64,000 nucleotides of DNA from Ruegeria sp. SCSIO 43209 (lineage in GTDB: Bacteria > Pseudomonadota > Alphaproteobacteria > Rhodobacterales > Rhodobacteraceae): the NCBI RefSeq assembly GCF_019904295.1, contig NZ_CP065359.1:335001-399000 (forward strand), written 5' to 3'. The position numbers and the translations under genes are program-made. Under the pieces are notes generated by a model that made no database searches, was not told where the DNA came from, and worked only from the letters and a program-made list of their open reading frames with translations. Below, in pieces: positions 27,850 through 36,720 of this stretch; position 1 is the first letter of the stretch, and the number at the start of each line of letters is the position of its first letter.

Positions 27850-29096
27850 CAGGGCTCGTCCGCGCACAAGGCGCTGAGCCGCTCGGACAAGCGACGTATG
27901 CCCGGGTCCATCCGGAAGTCGGCGATCAACCGGTTATACGCGGCCTCAGCCATCTCGGCCGTTCTGGTCGGGTTCCTGGCGAGATCCGCAATAGCCGAGG
28001 CAAGAGAGGTCGGGTCATCTGCTGACAACTGACCGTGAACACCGGAATCAATGAACTCCGGGATGGCTGACACCGGCGTTGACAGGATCGGGAGGCGCTG
28101 GGACGCGGCTTCCATCAAAACATTGGGTAAACCATCGCGGTCACCGTCGGCAGCAATTCTGCTGGGCAGGACAAACAGATCAGAGCGGCGCATCTCGGCA
28201 ATGACTTCCGGTTGATCGCAAGCCCCCATCCACGTGATCTGATCGGAAATCCCTGCGGCATCGGCTTGTGCGCTCAACTCATCGCCCAGATTTCCGCCGC
28301 CGATATGGGTCCAATGCCAATTCAGCGATCTGGGGAGTAGCGCGAAAGCTTGGAGAAGCCGGTCAAAGCCCTTCTTTTCGACAAGACGCCCGACCGACAG
28401 CATGTGAAAGGGTGCATCCTCTGCACGCGAACACTGCTGGGGAGGTGCAGGAAACCGCGACAGGTCCAGCCCATGATAGATCAGTTCTACCCGCGCAGGA
28501 TCATCCGCCAGTTCGCGCAGATGTGCGGCACCAATGGCAGTACAGGTTGCCCCGAAGATGGCGCCGTGAGAGGCCAGTTGCAGCTTTTCCCGCTTTTCCC
28601 AGTCTGGTGAGGTCCAGATATCTTTGGCATGCGCCGAAAAACTCCAGGGCAGGCTGCGCATGATAGACGCATAGCGGGCGACCGAAGACGGAGTGTGCAT
28701 GAAATGCGCATACAGCGCCCGCGTTTGATCGGGCAGCTCAGCGGCCAATACGCAGGCCTGACCAAACCGGCGAATTCGGTTGTGAGTCGGGTCTCGGCGA
28801 AGGTCTTGCCGCCAGACCTGGTAAGCTTGTGCGTATCCGGGCAGACGAGCTGCATTGTCTCGCGCAGTCGCCAGCCGCTCAGGCTCTTCATAAAGGTATT
28901 CCGGCAGGTAATGCACCTGCCCCTTGAAGCGATCGTGCAGAGGATGGCGCTTGGTATCGGTCGGGTGGCGCAACGACCAGATATCGAAGCTGTGCCCTGC
29001 CTCCTGCAAGGCCACCAATTCTTGCGCGATGAACGTCTCGGACAGGCGCGGCCAGCCTTTGACCAGCACCGCCAGCTTGGGGGGTTCGCGCGTCAT
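27849..29096 (-). CDS. Glycosyltransferase family 4
   Basis: 415 residues. It begins LAVLVKGWPRLSETFIAQEL, common in exopolysaccharide GT4 enzymes. The C-terminal donor domain has MLSVGRLVEKKGFDRLLQAF, THIGGGNLGDEL and GLPNVLMEAASQRLPILSTP. The mid-protein FSAHAKDIW is typical of this subgroup. It overlaps its upstream neighbour by ATGA. Confidence 0.85.
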   Translation of the reverse strand: MTREPPKLAVLVKGWPRLSETFIAQELVALQEAGHSFDIWSLRHPTDTKRHPLHDRFKGQVHYLPEYLYEEPERLATARDNAARLPGYAQAYQVWRQDLRRDPTHNRIRRFGQACVLAAELPDQTRALYAHFMHTPSSVARYASIMRSLPWSFSAHAKDIWTSPDWEKREKLQLASHGAIFGATCTAIGAAHLRELADDPARVELIYHGLDLSRFPAPPQQCSRAEDAPFHMLSVGRLVEKKGFDRLLQAFALLPRSLNWHWTHIGGGNLGDELSAQADAAGISDQITWMGACDQPEVIAEMRRSDLFVLPSRIAADGDRDGLPNVLMEAASQRLPILSTPVSAIPEFIDSGVHGQLSADDPTSLASAIADLARNPTRTAEMAEAAYNRLIADFRMDPGIRRLSERLSALCADEP

Positions 29097-30307
29097 CCGG
29101 TGGCGCGCTCTTGTTCCGCGCCTAGCAGCGCGTTTATGCGATGAGTGACGTAGCTTAGCCCGTCCAACAACCCTGCGCGAATGGCCTGCGAAGGCAGCGG
29201 CTGATGGGGCAAGGCGCGGATCGCGCGGATCATTGCATCCGCCGTCAGACCGTCACGGTTTTCATCCAGCATGCGTACCAGACCCAGATCCTCGGCGCGC
29301 GAGGCACGAATCCATTGCTCCAGCCGCGGCGTCGTGCGCGGAACAATGACGGCGCGTTTGTCGAAGGACAAAACCTCGCAGAAGGTATTGTACCCGCCCA
29401 TGCAGACCACACCGGCAGCGCCCGCGAACAGCGTTTCGATCTGCGATTCAAAGCCAACGGCGGTCACACGGCCATTTAGGGCGGCGACACGGGTTTCAAA
29501 ATCTTCGCGTAGTTCGCCTGACAGGAAGGGCCCATAGACCAGCACAGCGCGGGGTGACAGATCCGGGTCTTTTTCATATGCGGACAGCACCAAATTGACC
29601 ATCGCCTTGCCATCGCCGCCACCACCAGGGGTGATCAGGATATACGGTTGTTCTGGTGGCTCACCAACCGGCCCAAGATCGCGACGTAGATACCCTGTCC
29701 AATGAATGCGCTGTTGCGTCGCCGGGCTGAGGGGAAGGCCTTGTGTAGGATCGTAGACCGATCGCAACCCATATACCCAGATCTCATCATAGAATCGTTC
29801 AGTCGCCGTGATCGCGTCCTTACGCTCCCATTCGGCGGCCAGTACTTCGGGCTCATCCAGAACGTCGCGCAGGCCCAGAACCAATTTGGTTGAGCAGGAG
29901 TTTTCAAGATACTCAAGCGTCGGCAGCAGCTCACCGCGAAAACCGGTAGGCTCTTTGTCGACGATCAGCACATCGGGGTCGAACTGTTCGACAGATGTCT
30001 GGATCAGGCTTGCGCGCAACTCGGTCACATCATCGATGCCCATGCCGATGGTCTGCGAAGCATACGAGCCGTCGGCGCGTTTGGTGACCCCGGGTAGACG
30101 GACATGGTCAACCCGACGCGGAAAAGTAAACCGTCCGGCAATGGGTGAACCGGTCAATATGAGGGCCGAAGCGCGTTGATCGGCTTGTGTTATGGCCGCA
30201 GCCAGCGCGCGTGACCGGCGCAGGTGACCCAGGCCGAACGTGTCGTGACTATATAGCAGGATGCGCGGTGCGCGGCCGTGATTTTCGTTTTTGATCCCTA
30301 GGCTCAT
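29093..30307 (-). CDS. Glycosyltransferase, MurG/GT28-like
   Basis: 404 residues, first gene of the leftward operon. The N-terminus RILLYSHDTFGLGHLRRSRA resembles nucleotide-sugar transferases that begin with a GxGH loop; the C-terminal region CMGGYNTFCEVLSFDKRAVIVP gives the donor site. ITPGGGGDG lies between. No signal or membrane helix. Its promoter should lie in the 380-base divergent gap before mscS. Confidence 0.8.
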   Translation of the reverse strand: MSLGIKNENHGRAPRILLYSHDTFGLGHLRRSRALAAAITQADQRASALILTGSPIAGRFTFPRRVDHVRLPGVTKRADGSYASQTIGMGIDDVTELRASLIQTSVEQFDPDVLIVDKEPTGFRGELLPTLEYLENSCSTKLVLGLRDVLDEPEVLAAEWERKDAITATERFYDEIWVYGLRSVYDPTQGLPLSPATQQRIHWTGYLRRDLGPVGEPPEQPYILITPGGGGDGKAMVNLVLSAYEKDPDLSPRAVLVYGPFLSGELREDFETRVAALNGRVTAVGFESQIETLFAGAAGVVCMGGYNTFCEVLSFDKRAVIVPRTTPRLEQWIRASRAEDLGLVRMLDENRDGLTADAMIRAIRALPHQPLPSQAIRAGLLDGLSYVTHRINALLGAEQERATG

Positions 30308-30689
30308 GCCTTCGCCTGTTTCGGTTCCGGTGCAACTCCGCGCGTCTGCACCTGATTATCGTAATTCTGCCAGACCTTCTTGCCAAAGGCACAGATTCCG
30401 CCGTCCAAATGCGCCAAACATTGCGATTTGGCAACAACATAATGCCACCGCCGGCAACAGGCGCACCTTGCGATATGCAGGCCGATGGTTCTTCATGCAC
30501 AAGCCAATTCGGAGGCTGGACGCCTCAGGTGGTCATATTCAATTTTTGTTGTCTTGGAAACACTTTATCCCATCCATTGCGTCAGGAACACGGGCTCTCA
30601 CGATGTTGACACCGCGTGTGCGGATGATTTGAACAGCCTTCTGAGGTTCTATAGTCTTGGACGCAGCTACGAATTGGATGCGATATACG
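30308..30689. other. Divergent intergenic region
   Basis: About 380 bases between the start of the glycosyltransferase operon and mscS. No convincing gene on either strand. It must contain both promoters; no operator or riboswitch was recognised. Confidence 0.5.
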
Positions 30690-33086
30690 ATGAAAATGAA
30701 TGTTCTGGCCGGGCTGATTTTGGTGATTTGGGCGGCGATGCTGGCCAGTGCAACCGACGTGGTTGCGCAAACTTCGCTTATTCCGGGATACCCAATCGGA
30801 TCAAGCGAGGAAACCGGTTCTTCAAGCTCTGCCGCTGATAGCGATCTGGCGGCGGCCATTCGTTCCGCTTCCGAGGCGGGCGCAAGCGTAATCGTAATCG
30901 ACAGCGCCGGGCAGGTTGTATCGGCTGCGGGCAACAGCGGTGACGCGACGCCAGAGGCAGATAGCATTGATCACATGGCTGAGGGTTCTCAGCTGATGAA
31001 GGCGCAAGAGCGGTTCTCAAAGTTCCGGGATTCCGTACGCTCGCGGATGGAGGCGCTGCCCTATTCGGTCTTTGAGGTCCAATACATCCTCAGACAGACC
31101 AGTCCGGACGGGCGGATTCAGACCTATGTCGAGGTGTTGGTCCTGAACGTGTTGTTCCTTTTGCTGGGGCGTTGGTTGTCGATCGAAATCTACGGCAAGC
31201 GCATCGCGAAGCGTTTGGTGGTTGCGCGCATCAAGGAAAACCCGGTTGGCTATCGTGAGAAGATGCCTTTCCTTGTGTATCGTTTCGTGATGGGCATTGG
31301 TGGAACGATCTTTGCCATGCTCATGGCGCTGATCGTTGGCTATCTGTTCTTTGGTGAAGCGGAAGACATATCAATCCAGTTTACCGTTACGGCAATCTTT
31401 ACCGCATTCTTCCTTTCGCGCACCGTCTCGGACTTGTGGCGGATGGTTCTGTCGCCTTACCTCAGCCAGTATCGCTTGCCGCCTTTTTCAGACCGGGACG
31501 CCAAGCGCCTGTATGTTTGGGCGTCAGCACTGGCGACCTATGACATCTCGGTTGTTCTGTTCTCGACATGGGTCGCGGATTTTGGGCTGAACTATAACGT
31601 CTATGCCATGGTCTATGGTAGCCTGACGCTGATCGGGGCGCTGGGCAACATACTGATGATCCTGTTCAATGCACGCGCGATTTCGAACGCCATTCGTGGC
31701 GGGCGTGCTCCGGATCAGGTGTCTTGGATACTGAAGTTCATCTCTTTCGCCTGGGCACCGGTTCTGGTGCTTTATATGGTGTTCAGCTGGTTCAAACTGG
31801 CCGTTGATCTGGTGCTCGAGGTTCAGGATTCGATCCCGATCGTGGCCAGCAGCTATGCCATCTTTATGTCCGTCGTCGTGGCCTACGGCGCGATGAACTA
31901 TCTGCTTGAAAGGTATTTTGATCGCAATCGCAGAATTGAGGTGATGAATGCCGACGCAGAAGCGGCTGAGCAGATCGAGGATGAGCTGGTGGCTGATACG
32001 CCGCAGGCCGAAAAGCGCAAACACGCCATTCTGACGTACGAAGACCTTGCCCGTCGTGTGGCAGGCATTCTGGCCTTTGTGGTGGGTCTCTATGCGCTGG
32101 TAGTGATCTGGAACCCGCAGGCCAATTGGTCGGATGACTTGCCTATCGAGCGGGCGCTGGATGTGATGGTGATCCTGTTTATGGGTTACATTCTGTTTCA
32201 CTTCTTCCGCGTCTGGATCGATAGCAAGATCGCGGAAGAGACGGATGACGGCGGTGCTGAAGCCGAGCTGGGCGACGAAGGAGGCGAAGGCGGGCAGAGC
32301 CGTCTTGCAACTTTGTTGCCTCTGTTCCGCGGGGCCATTCTGGCTGTGGTCGTTGTGACCATCGCGCTGATTGTATTGATGGAACTGGGGATCAATGTCA
32401 GCCCGCTGTTTGCCGGTGCAGGTGTTGTGGGTCTGGCCGTTGGTTTCGGGTCGCAAACCTTGGTCCGCGACATCTTCTCGGGTGCGTTCTTCCTGATGGA
32501 TGATGCTTTCCGCAAGGGAGAATACATAGACATCGGTGATGTAAAGGGGACGGTCGAAAAGATATCGGTCCGGTCCTTCCAACTGCGCCACCACCTTGGT
32601 GCGCTCAACACGATCCCATTTGGAGAGATCAAGGTTCTGACAAACTATTCCCGCGACTGGGTAATCATGAAGCTGCCGTTGCGGGTGACCTATGACACCG
32701 ATGTCGAAAAGGTGCGGAAGCTGATCAAGAAGCTGGGTCAAGAGCTGCTGAGCGATCCGGTGATTGGTGATAACTTCATCCAGCCGCTGAAATCGCAGGG
32801 TGTGATCGAAATGCAGGATTCTGCGATGATTATCCGGGTCAAGTTTATGACCAAGCCGGGCGATCAGTGGCTGGTGCGCAAGAAAGTCTATCAGGATATT
32901 CGTGAGCTGTTTGCCCGTGAAGGCATCCGGTTTGCGCATCGGGAAGTCACCGTGCGACTGGCGGATGACAAAGAGGTCGAGGACCTGACTCCCAAACAAC
33001 GCGAGGCTGTCACAGGGGCCGTTCAGGCCGCGATTGACGAAGACTATCTGGACGATATCGGCCCCGGCGGTGGTGATGATCGCTAG
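30690..33086 (+). CDS. Large MscS-type mechanosensitive channel
   Basis: About 798 residues. A signal peptide (MKMNVLAGLILVIWAAMLAS, cut near VVAQ), a periplasmic stretch to about residue 140, then around eight to ten membrane helices. The channel domain is near residues 560-720, with the pore helix AGVVGLAVGFGSQTLVRDI and the beta domain GEYIDIGDVKGTVEKISVRS. It opens when the inner membrane is stretched and protects against osmotic shock. The start is uncertain: ATG at 30690 gives a clean signal peptide; a TTG at 30657 is open too. No ribosome-binding site is strong. Confidence 0.88.
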   Translation: MKMNVLAGLILVIWAAMLASATDVVAQTSLIPGYPIGSSEETGSSSSAADSDLAAAIRSASEAGASVIVIDSAGQVVSAAGNSGDATPEADSIDHMAEGSQLMKAQERFSKFRDSVRSRMEALPYSVFEVQYILRQTSPDGRIQTYVEVLVLNVLFLLLGRWLSIEIYGKRIAKRLVVARIKENPVGYREKMPFLVYRFVMGIGGTIFAMLMALIVGYLFFGEAEDISIQFTVTAIFTAFFLSRTVSDLWRMVLSPYLSQYRLPPFSDRDAKRLYVWASALATYDISVVLFSTWVADFGLNYNVYAMVYGSLTLIGALGNILMILFNARAISNAIRGGRAPDQVSWILKFISFAWAPVLVLYMVFSWFKLAVDLVLEVQDSIPIVASSYAIFMSVVVAYGAMNYLLERYFDRNRRIEVMNADAEAAEQIEDELVADTPQAEKRKHAILTYEDLARRVAGILAFVVGLYALVVIWNPQANWSDDLPIERALDVMVILFMGYILFHFFRVWIDSKIAEETDDGGAEAELGDEGGEGGQSRLATLLPLFRGAILAVVVVTIALIVLMELGINVSPLFAGAGVVGLAVGFGSQTLVRDIFSGAFFLMDDAFRKGEYIDIGDVKGTVEKISVRSFQLRHHLGALNTIPFGEIKVLTNYSRDWVIMKLPLRVTYDTDVEKVRKLIKKLGQELLSDPVIGDNFIQPLKSQGVIEMQDSAMIIRVKFMTKPGDQWLVRKKVYQDIRELFAREGIRFAHREVTVRLADDKEVEDLTPKQREAVTGAVQAAIDEDYLDDIGPGGGDDR

Positions 33087-33101
33087 GAGGGCTCCCGCCC
33101 C

Positions 33102-33166
33102 TTTGGTTTGCGTCTCTGGCGAGACGTCAACCAAAGCGTTGGGCCGGGCCGCGCGTCCCGCGCGGC
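33102..33166. terminator. Two hairpins between converging genes
   Basis: First hairpin 33102-33135: TTTGGTT then CGTCTC-TGGC-GAGACG then AACCAAA, interrupted by two unpaired bases on each side. Second 33148-33166: GCCGCGCG-TCC-CGCGCGGC. Together they fill the gap between mscS and the CoA-transferase gene, and probably stop transcription from both sides. Confidence 0.6.
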
Positions 33167-33173
33167 GGCAGCT

Positions 33174-34529
33174 TTAAGCGGTAAGTGACGGCCAAGTGGG
33201 CTGCGAAGTTCCCAGTTTGGACGCAGGCAAAGCCCAGTGCATATTTGCGGATCCAACGGTTAGCGCCGGCTTCAATCGATAGCCGGGCCCCCACCCGGAA
33301 GGTTCGAGCGCATCCGCATAATCGACAGGCAGCGACTCGGTAATTTCGTCACCGGGCTCGCTCTTGGCGAGGGTGGCCAGCAATTCGGCGGTGCGCGCCA
33401 GCGAGAGCCGGGCATCCATGACGGCCTGACCGGATGCGGCTTCGGCGAGCGCCGAGAGCAGGGCGGCTGCCATCAAGTAGCCAGTTGCGTGATCCAGTGC
33501 CTGAACAGGCAACGGAGTTGGCTTGTCGACCCCCGCCCAACCCATCCCTGCATGTGCGATTCCGGAACTCATCTGTACAAGGCTGTCAAAACCGCGGCGC
33601 GCTGCCCATGGTCCTTGCCAGCCATAAGCGTCGAGCGTGACTTCAACCCTGTTGGGGGCAAGCTGATCCCGCGTGTTTTTGCCCAGACCGAGTGCGTCCA
33701 AAGCGCCGGGCCGATACCCGTGGACAAATATGTCCGCTTGGGCCAGCAGCTCTTGCAGTTTTAATTTTCCATCGGGTGATTTCAGGTTCAGATAGGCGCA
33801 GTGCTTGCCGAGAGAAATGTCAGGAATGACGCCAGGTTCATCCCAGCCGGGTGGATCGATCCTCAGGACCTCGGCGCCAAAACCCGCAAGTGTTCGTGTC
33901 GAGACTGGCCCGGCCAGAATGCGGGTCAGATCGAGCACACGCAGCCCAGAAAGAGGTCGCGCGGCAGTCGCCTGAGGCCGATCACGTAGTTGAATATTGC
34001 GTGGCCCCTGCCATCCGATCAACGGCTCGCGGGCCAATATGCGTCCTTGCGGATGGTCATGCCACTCAGAGCGGCCGCGCATTGCGGCAGCGACGCCGCC
34101 CTCGGCGACAATCGCGGCTTCCAGTTCAGAGATGCTCCAATCCCGAACTGCGCGCGATACCAGCGCACGGTCCGGCGCGACTTGCAAAACATTAAGGGCG
34201 GCGGCGCGATGACTGGGCAGGTTGGTGTGCAGCCTGATCCACCCATCAGAGGCCTGATAGTCGCCAGCAATCGCGTCCCAAAGGCTGGGCATATCCCACC
34301 CTTCGGGTTTGAAGGAAAAGCCATACCACAAGGAGGCCAGTCGATGATCTACGGCCACCTCCAGAGGTGCAGGCGCCAGGTTCAAGGCTGTCACAAGGCG
34401 CGACAGCTCCTGCCCGACTGCCGCAAAACTGGCCGTCGCCAGCTCCGAAACCGCGAAGGCGCTGGGCCGCGCACCCGCCCCATTGACCCTGTAGGTGTCA
34501 GTTGAGGGGAGGGCGGACAGCAAGCTCAT
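33174..34529 (-). CDS. CaiB/BaiF-family CoA transferase with rearranged domains
   Basis: 451 residues. The usual N-terminal Rossmann start of this family, PLSGLRVLDLTRILAGPVST, appears only at about residue 190. The first 185 residues instead look like the family's C-terminal half: SDGWIRLHTNLPSHR, AVRDWSISELEAAI and WHDHPQGRILAREPL. LDHATGY probably carries the catalytic aspartate. So the chain is permuted or carries an extra domain. It transfers CoA between organic acids in this family; the acid here is unknown. It overlaps the upstream permease gene (ATGA) and is the last gene of the transporter operon. Confidence 0.8.
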   Translation of the reverse strand: MSLLSALPSTDTYRVNGAGARPSAFAVSELATASFAAVGQELSRLVTALNLAPAPLEVAVDHRLASLWYGFSFKPEGWDMPSLWDAIAGDYQASDGWIRLHTNLPSHRAAALNVLQVAPDRALVSRAVRDWSISELEAAIVAEGGVAAAMRGRSEWHDHPQGRILAREPLIGWQGPRNIQLRDRPQATAARPLSGLRVLDLTRILAGPVSTRTLAGFGAEVLRIDPPGWDEPGVIPDISLGKHCAYLNLKSPDGKLKLQELLAQADIFVHGYRPGALDALGLGKNTRDQLAPNRVEVTLDAYGWQGPWAARRGFDSLVQMSSGIAHAGMGWAGVDKPTPLPVQALDHATGYLMAAALLSALAEAASGQAVMDARLSLARTAELLATLAKSEPGDEITESLPVDYADALEPSGWGPGYRLKPALTVGSANMHWALPASKLGTSQPTWPSLTA

Positions 34530-35680
34530 TGCTGATAGGGATCAAGGCTGTCGCGCAGCCCATCGCCAAGGAAGTTGAAGGCCAGCACCACGACGATGAT
34601 CGGTAGCATCGGGATCGCGGTCCATGGATAGATTTCGATTGAGGCGAGGTTCTGCGCGTCGTTCAACATCACGCCCCAACTGACCGCCGGGGCGCGCAGC
34701 CCAAGGCCAAGGAAGCTGAGGGCGGTTTCGCCCAAGATCATCGCAGGGATTGATAGCGTGGCCGAGGCAATCAGATGCGACATGAAATTGGGTAGCAGGT
34801 GCTTTCGGATCACACGACCGGAACTTGCGCCCATCATCTCGGCCGCACGTACGTATTCCTCTTCCCTGAGAGACAGGAATTTTGCGCGGACAGATCGGGC
34901 AAGGCCTGGCCAATCGAGAATACCGAGGATGATCGAGATGATGAAGAATACCGCGACCGGGCTCCAATTTGATGGCACCGCGGCGGATAAGGCCAGCCAG
35001 AGGGGAAGTTCCGGCAGCGAGCGCAGGATTTCGATCACACGGTTGATGGTCCAGTCGATGCGCCCTCCGAAATACCCGGCCATTGACCCGAACAGGATGC
35101 CGAGGAAGAAGGATACCGAAATGCCGATCAGGCCCACTGTCAGCGACAGTTGCGCGCCATATAGGATGCGGCTGAATACATCGCGGCCCAGACGGTCCGA
35201 GCCCCACAGAAACAGCGTGGCCCCTTCGGGTGCGCAAAACAGGTGCGTATCGGATTTTATCAGGCCTGCGAGTTTGTATTCTGACCCTTCGCAGAAGAAC
35301 CGGATTGGGCGCGGGTCTTCCGTGTCAGCGACGAATTTCCACTGGAAAGTTTCAAGGTCCGCCTCTGCAACTATTGGATAAACGTAGGGGCCGATGAACT
35401 TCCCCTCATGAAACCAGTTGACCGACTGGGGTGGAGCATACAGGTGCTCTCCGTTCCGATCATTGGGGCCGTAGGGGGCAATAAAGCCCGCAAAAGGCAG
35501 CATCAAGTAGCAGAGCAGTAAGAAGAGGCCAGAAATCAGACCCAGCTTGTGGGTCCTGAACTTGCGCCAGACCAGCACCCAATTAGGGGCATCGAGATCT
35601 GCGCGCTCAAGCTGCTGAATAGAGGCCTGCGGGTCAAATGGTGCGTCGTCGACATAGCGACCATCGGGTTTATCGGTCAT
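34526..35680 (-). CDS. Oligopeptide ABC transporter permease (YejE-like)
   Basis: 384 residues with an N-terminal soluble tail and six predicted helices. The permease EAA loop is LREEEYVRAAEMMGASSGRV. The large periplasmic insert after the first helix (about residues 75-165) is typical of YejE rather than DppC. It forms the channel with the YejB-like subunit, whose stop overlaps its start by ATGA. Confidence 0.88.
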   Translation of the reverse strand: MTDKPDGRYVDDAPFDPQASIQQLERADLDAPNWVLVWRKFRTHKLGLISGLFLLLCYLMLPFAGFIAPYGPNDRNGEHLYAPPQSVNWFHEGKFIGPYVYPIVAEADLETFQWKFVADTEDPRPIRFFCEGSEYKLAGLIKSDTHLFCAPEGATLFLWGSDRLGRDVFSRILYGAQLSLTVGLIGISVSFFLGILFGSMAGYFGGRIDWTINRVIEILRSLPELPLWLALSAAVPSNWSPVAVFFIISIILGILDWPGLARSVRAKFLSLREEEYVRAAEMMGASSGRVIRKHLLPNFMSHLIASATLSIPAMILGETALSFLGLGLRAPAVSWGVMLNDAQNLASIEIYPWTAIPMLPIIVVVLAFNFLGDGLRDSLDPYQQ

Positions 35681-36705
35681 GCTTCGCGCCCCTCGTAACG
35701 AATGCGCGGATCAAGCATGACCAGCAGGATATCGGAAATCATGGTGCCGATCAGCGTCAGCAGAGCCACGAACATAAGAATGAAGGCCGACAGGAACTGG
35801 TCCTGCGTTTTCAAGGCAGTCAGCAGGGTCGGGCCGATTGTTTGCAGACCCAGAACCACCGAGACCAAAACCGACCCGGAAACCATCGAGGGCAGCAGGT
35901 TTCCAATGTCGGCGACAAACGGGTTGAAGGCCACGCGCAATGGGTATTTCGTCAGCATCCGCGATGGGGACATGCCCTTGGCGATTGCTGTTTCGACATA
36001 AGGTTTCCCTAGTTCATCCAGCATATTGGCGCGCAGGCGCTGCATCATGGCCGAAGCACCCGAGGTTCCGATGACGAAGGTCGGAACGATCAGGTGGACA
36101 AGGATGGATTTCAACTTGTCCCAACTCATCGGTTGTCCCTCAAAGGAAGGGTCCATTAGTCCGCCGATGGGCAGGTTGAAATAGCGATGGCCATAGTAGA
36201 ACAGGATCAGCGCCAACAGGAAGTTCGGGGTCGCAAGACCCAGATAGCCTACAAAGGCCGAGGTATAGTCGATCCACGTCCGTGATCTGGCCGCAGCGAT
36301 GACCCCCAATGGTAGAGCAACGGCATAGACGAATAGAATGGCAGCCAGATTGACCACAACCGTCAACCACAGCGTATCGCCCACGATCTCGCGCACGGGG
36401 CGGTCAAATTCGAAGGACCAGCCATAATTGCCCTGTAACAAGCCTTCGAACCCATGCGGTCCGGGCCAAAAGCCCATCCAGATCAGGTACTGCTCGGGCA
36501 ACGACCGGTCCAATGAGTATTCCTTGCGCAGAAACTCGGCCTTGGCGACACCGGCGGACTGTCCCGAAGCCTGCAGTTCGGCGATCTGGTTGCTGAGATA
36601 ATCGCCGGGGGGCAGGTTGATGATCACGAAAATCAGAACCGACACCACCAGCAATGTCAGCAGCATCGTGAAAAAGCGATACACCGCGTAGCGCAGCATG
36701 ACCAT
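35677..36705 (-). CDS. Oligopeptide ABC transporter permease (YejB-like)
   Basis: 342 residues, six predicted helices beginning AVYRFFTMLLTLLVVSVLIF. EAA loop: GKPYVETAIAKGMSPSRMLT. The N-terminal region up to the second helix is extended, as in YejB. A second in-frame ATG two codons on (MLRYAV) is equally good. It follows the binding protein gene by about 15 bases. Confidence 0.88.
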   Translation of the reverse strand: MVMLRYAVYRFFTMLLTLLVVSVLIFVIINLPPGDYLSNQIAELQASGQSAGVAKAEFLRKEYSLDRSLPEQYLIWMGFWPGPHGFEGLLQGNYGWSFEFDRPVREIVGDTLWLTVVVNLAAILFVYAVALPLGVIAAARSRTWIDYTSAFVGYLGLATPNFLLALILFYYGHRYFNLPIGGLMDPSFEGQPMSWDKLKSILVHLIVPTFVIGTSGASAMMQRLRANMLDELGKPYVETAIAKGMSPSRMLTKYPLRVAFNPFVADIGNLLPSMVSGSVLVSVVLGLQTIGPTLLTALKTQDQFLSAFILMFVALLTLIGTMISDILLVMLDPRIRYEGREA

Positions 36706-36720
36706 TTAGCTGCTCCTGAA

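Noticed and set aside
31524..33134. A 536-codon minus-strand frame opposite mscS
   Set aside because: Shadow of the channel gene; the MscS motifs are unambiguous on the plus strand.
35500..35520. A further CAAGTAG match as a fourth copy of the rRNA hairpin
   Set aside because: It lies in the permease coding sequence and the flanking bases do not form the stem; the same holds for the match near 33474.
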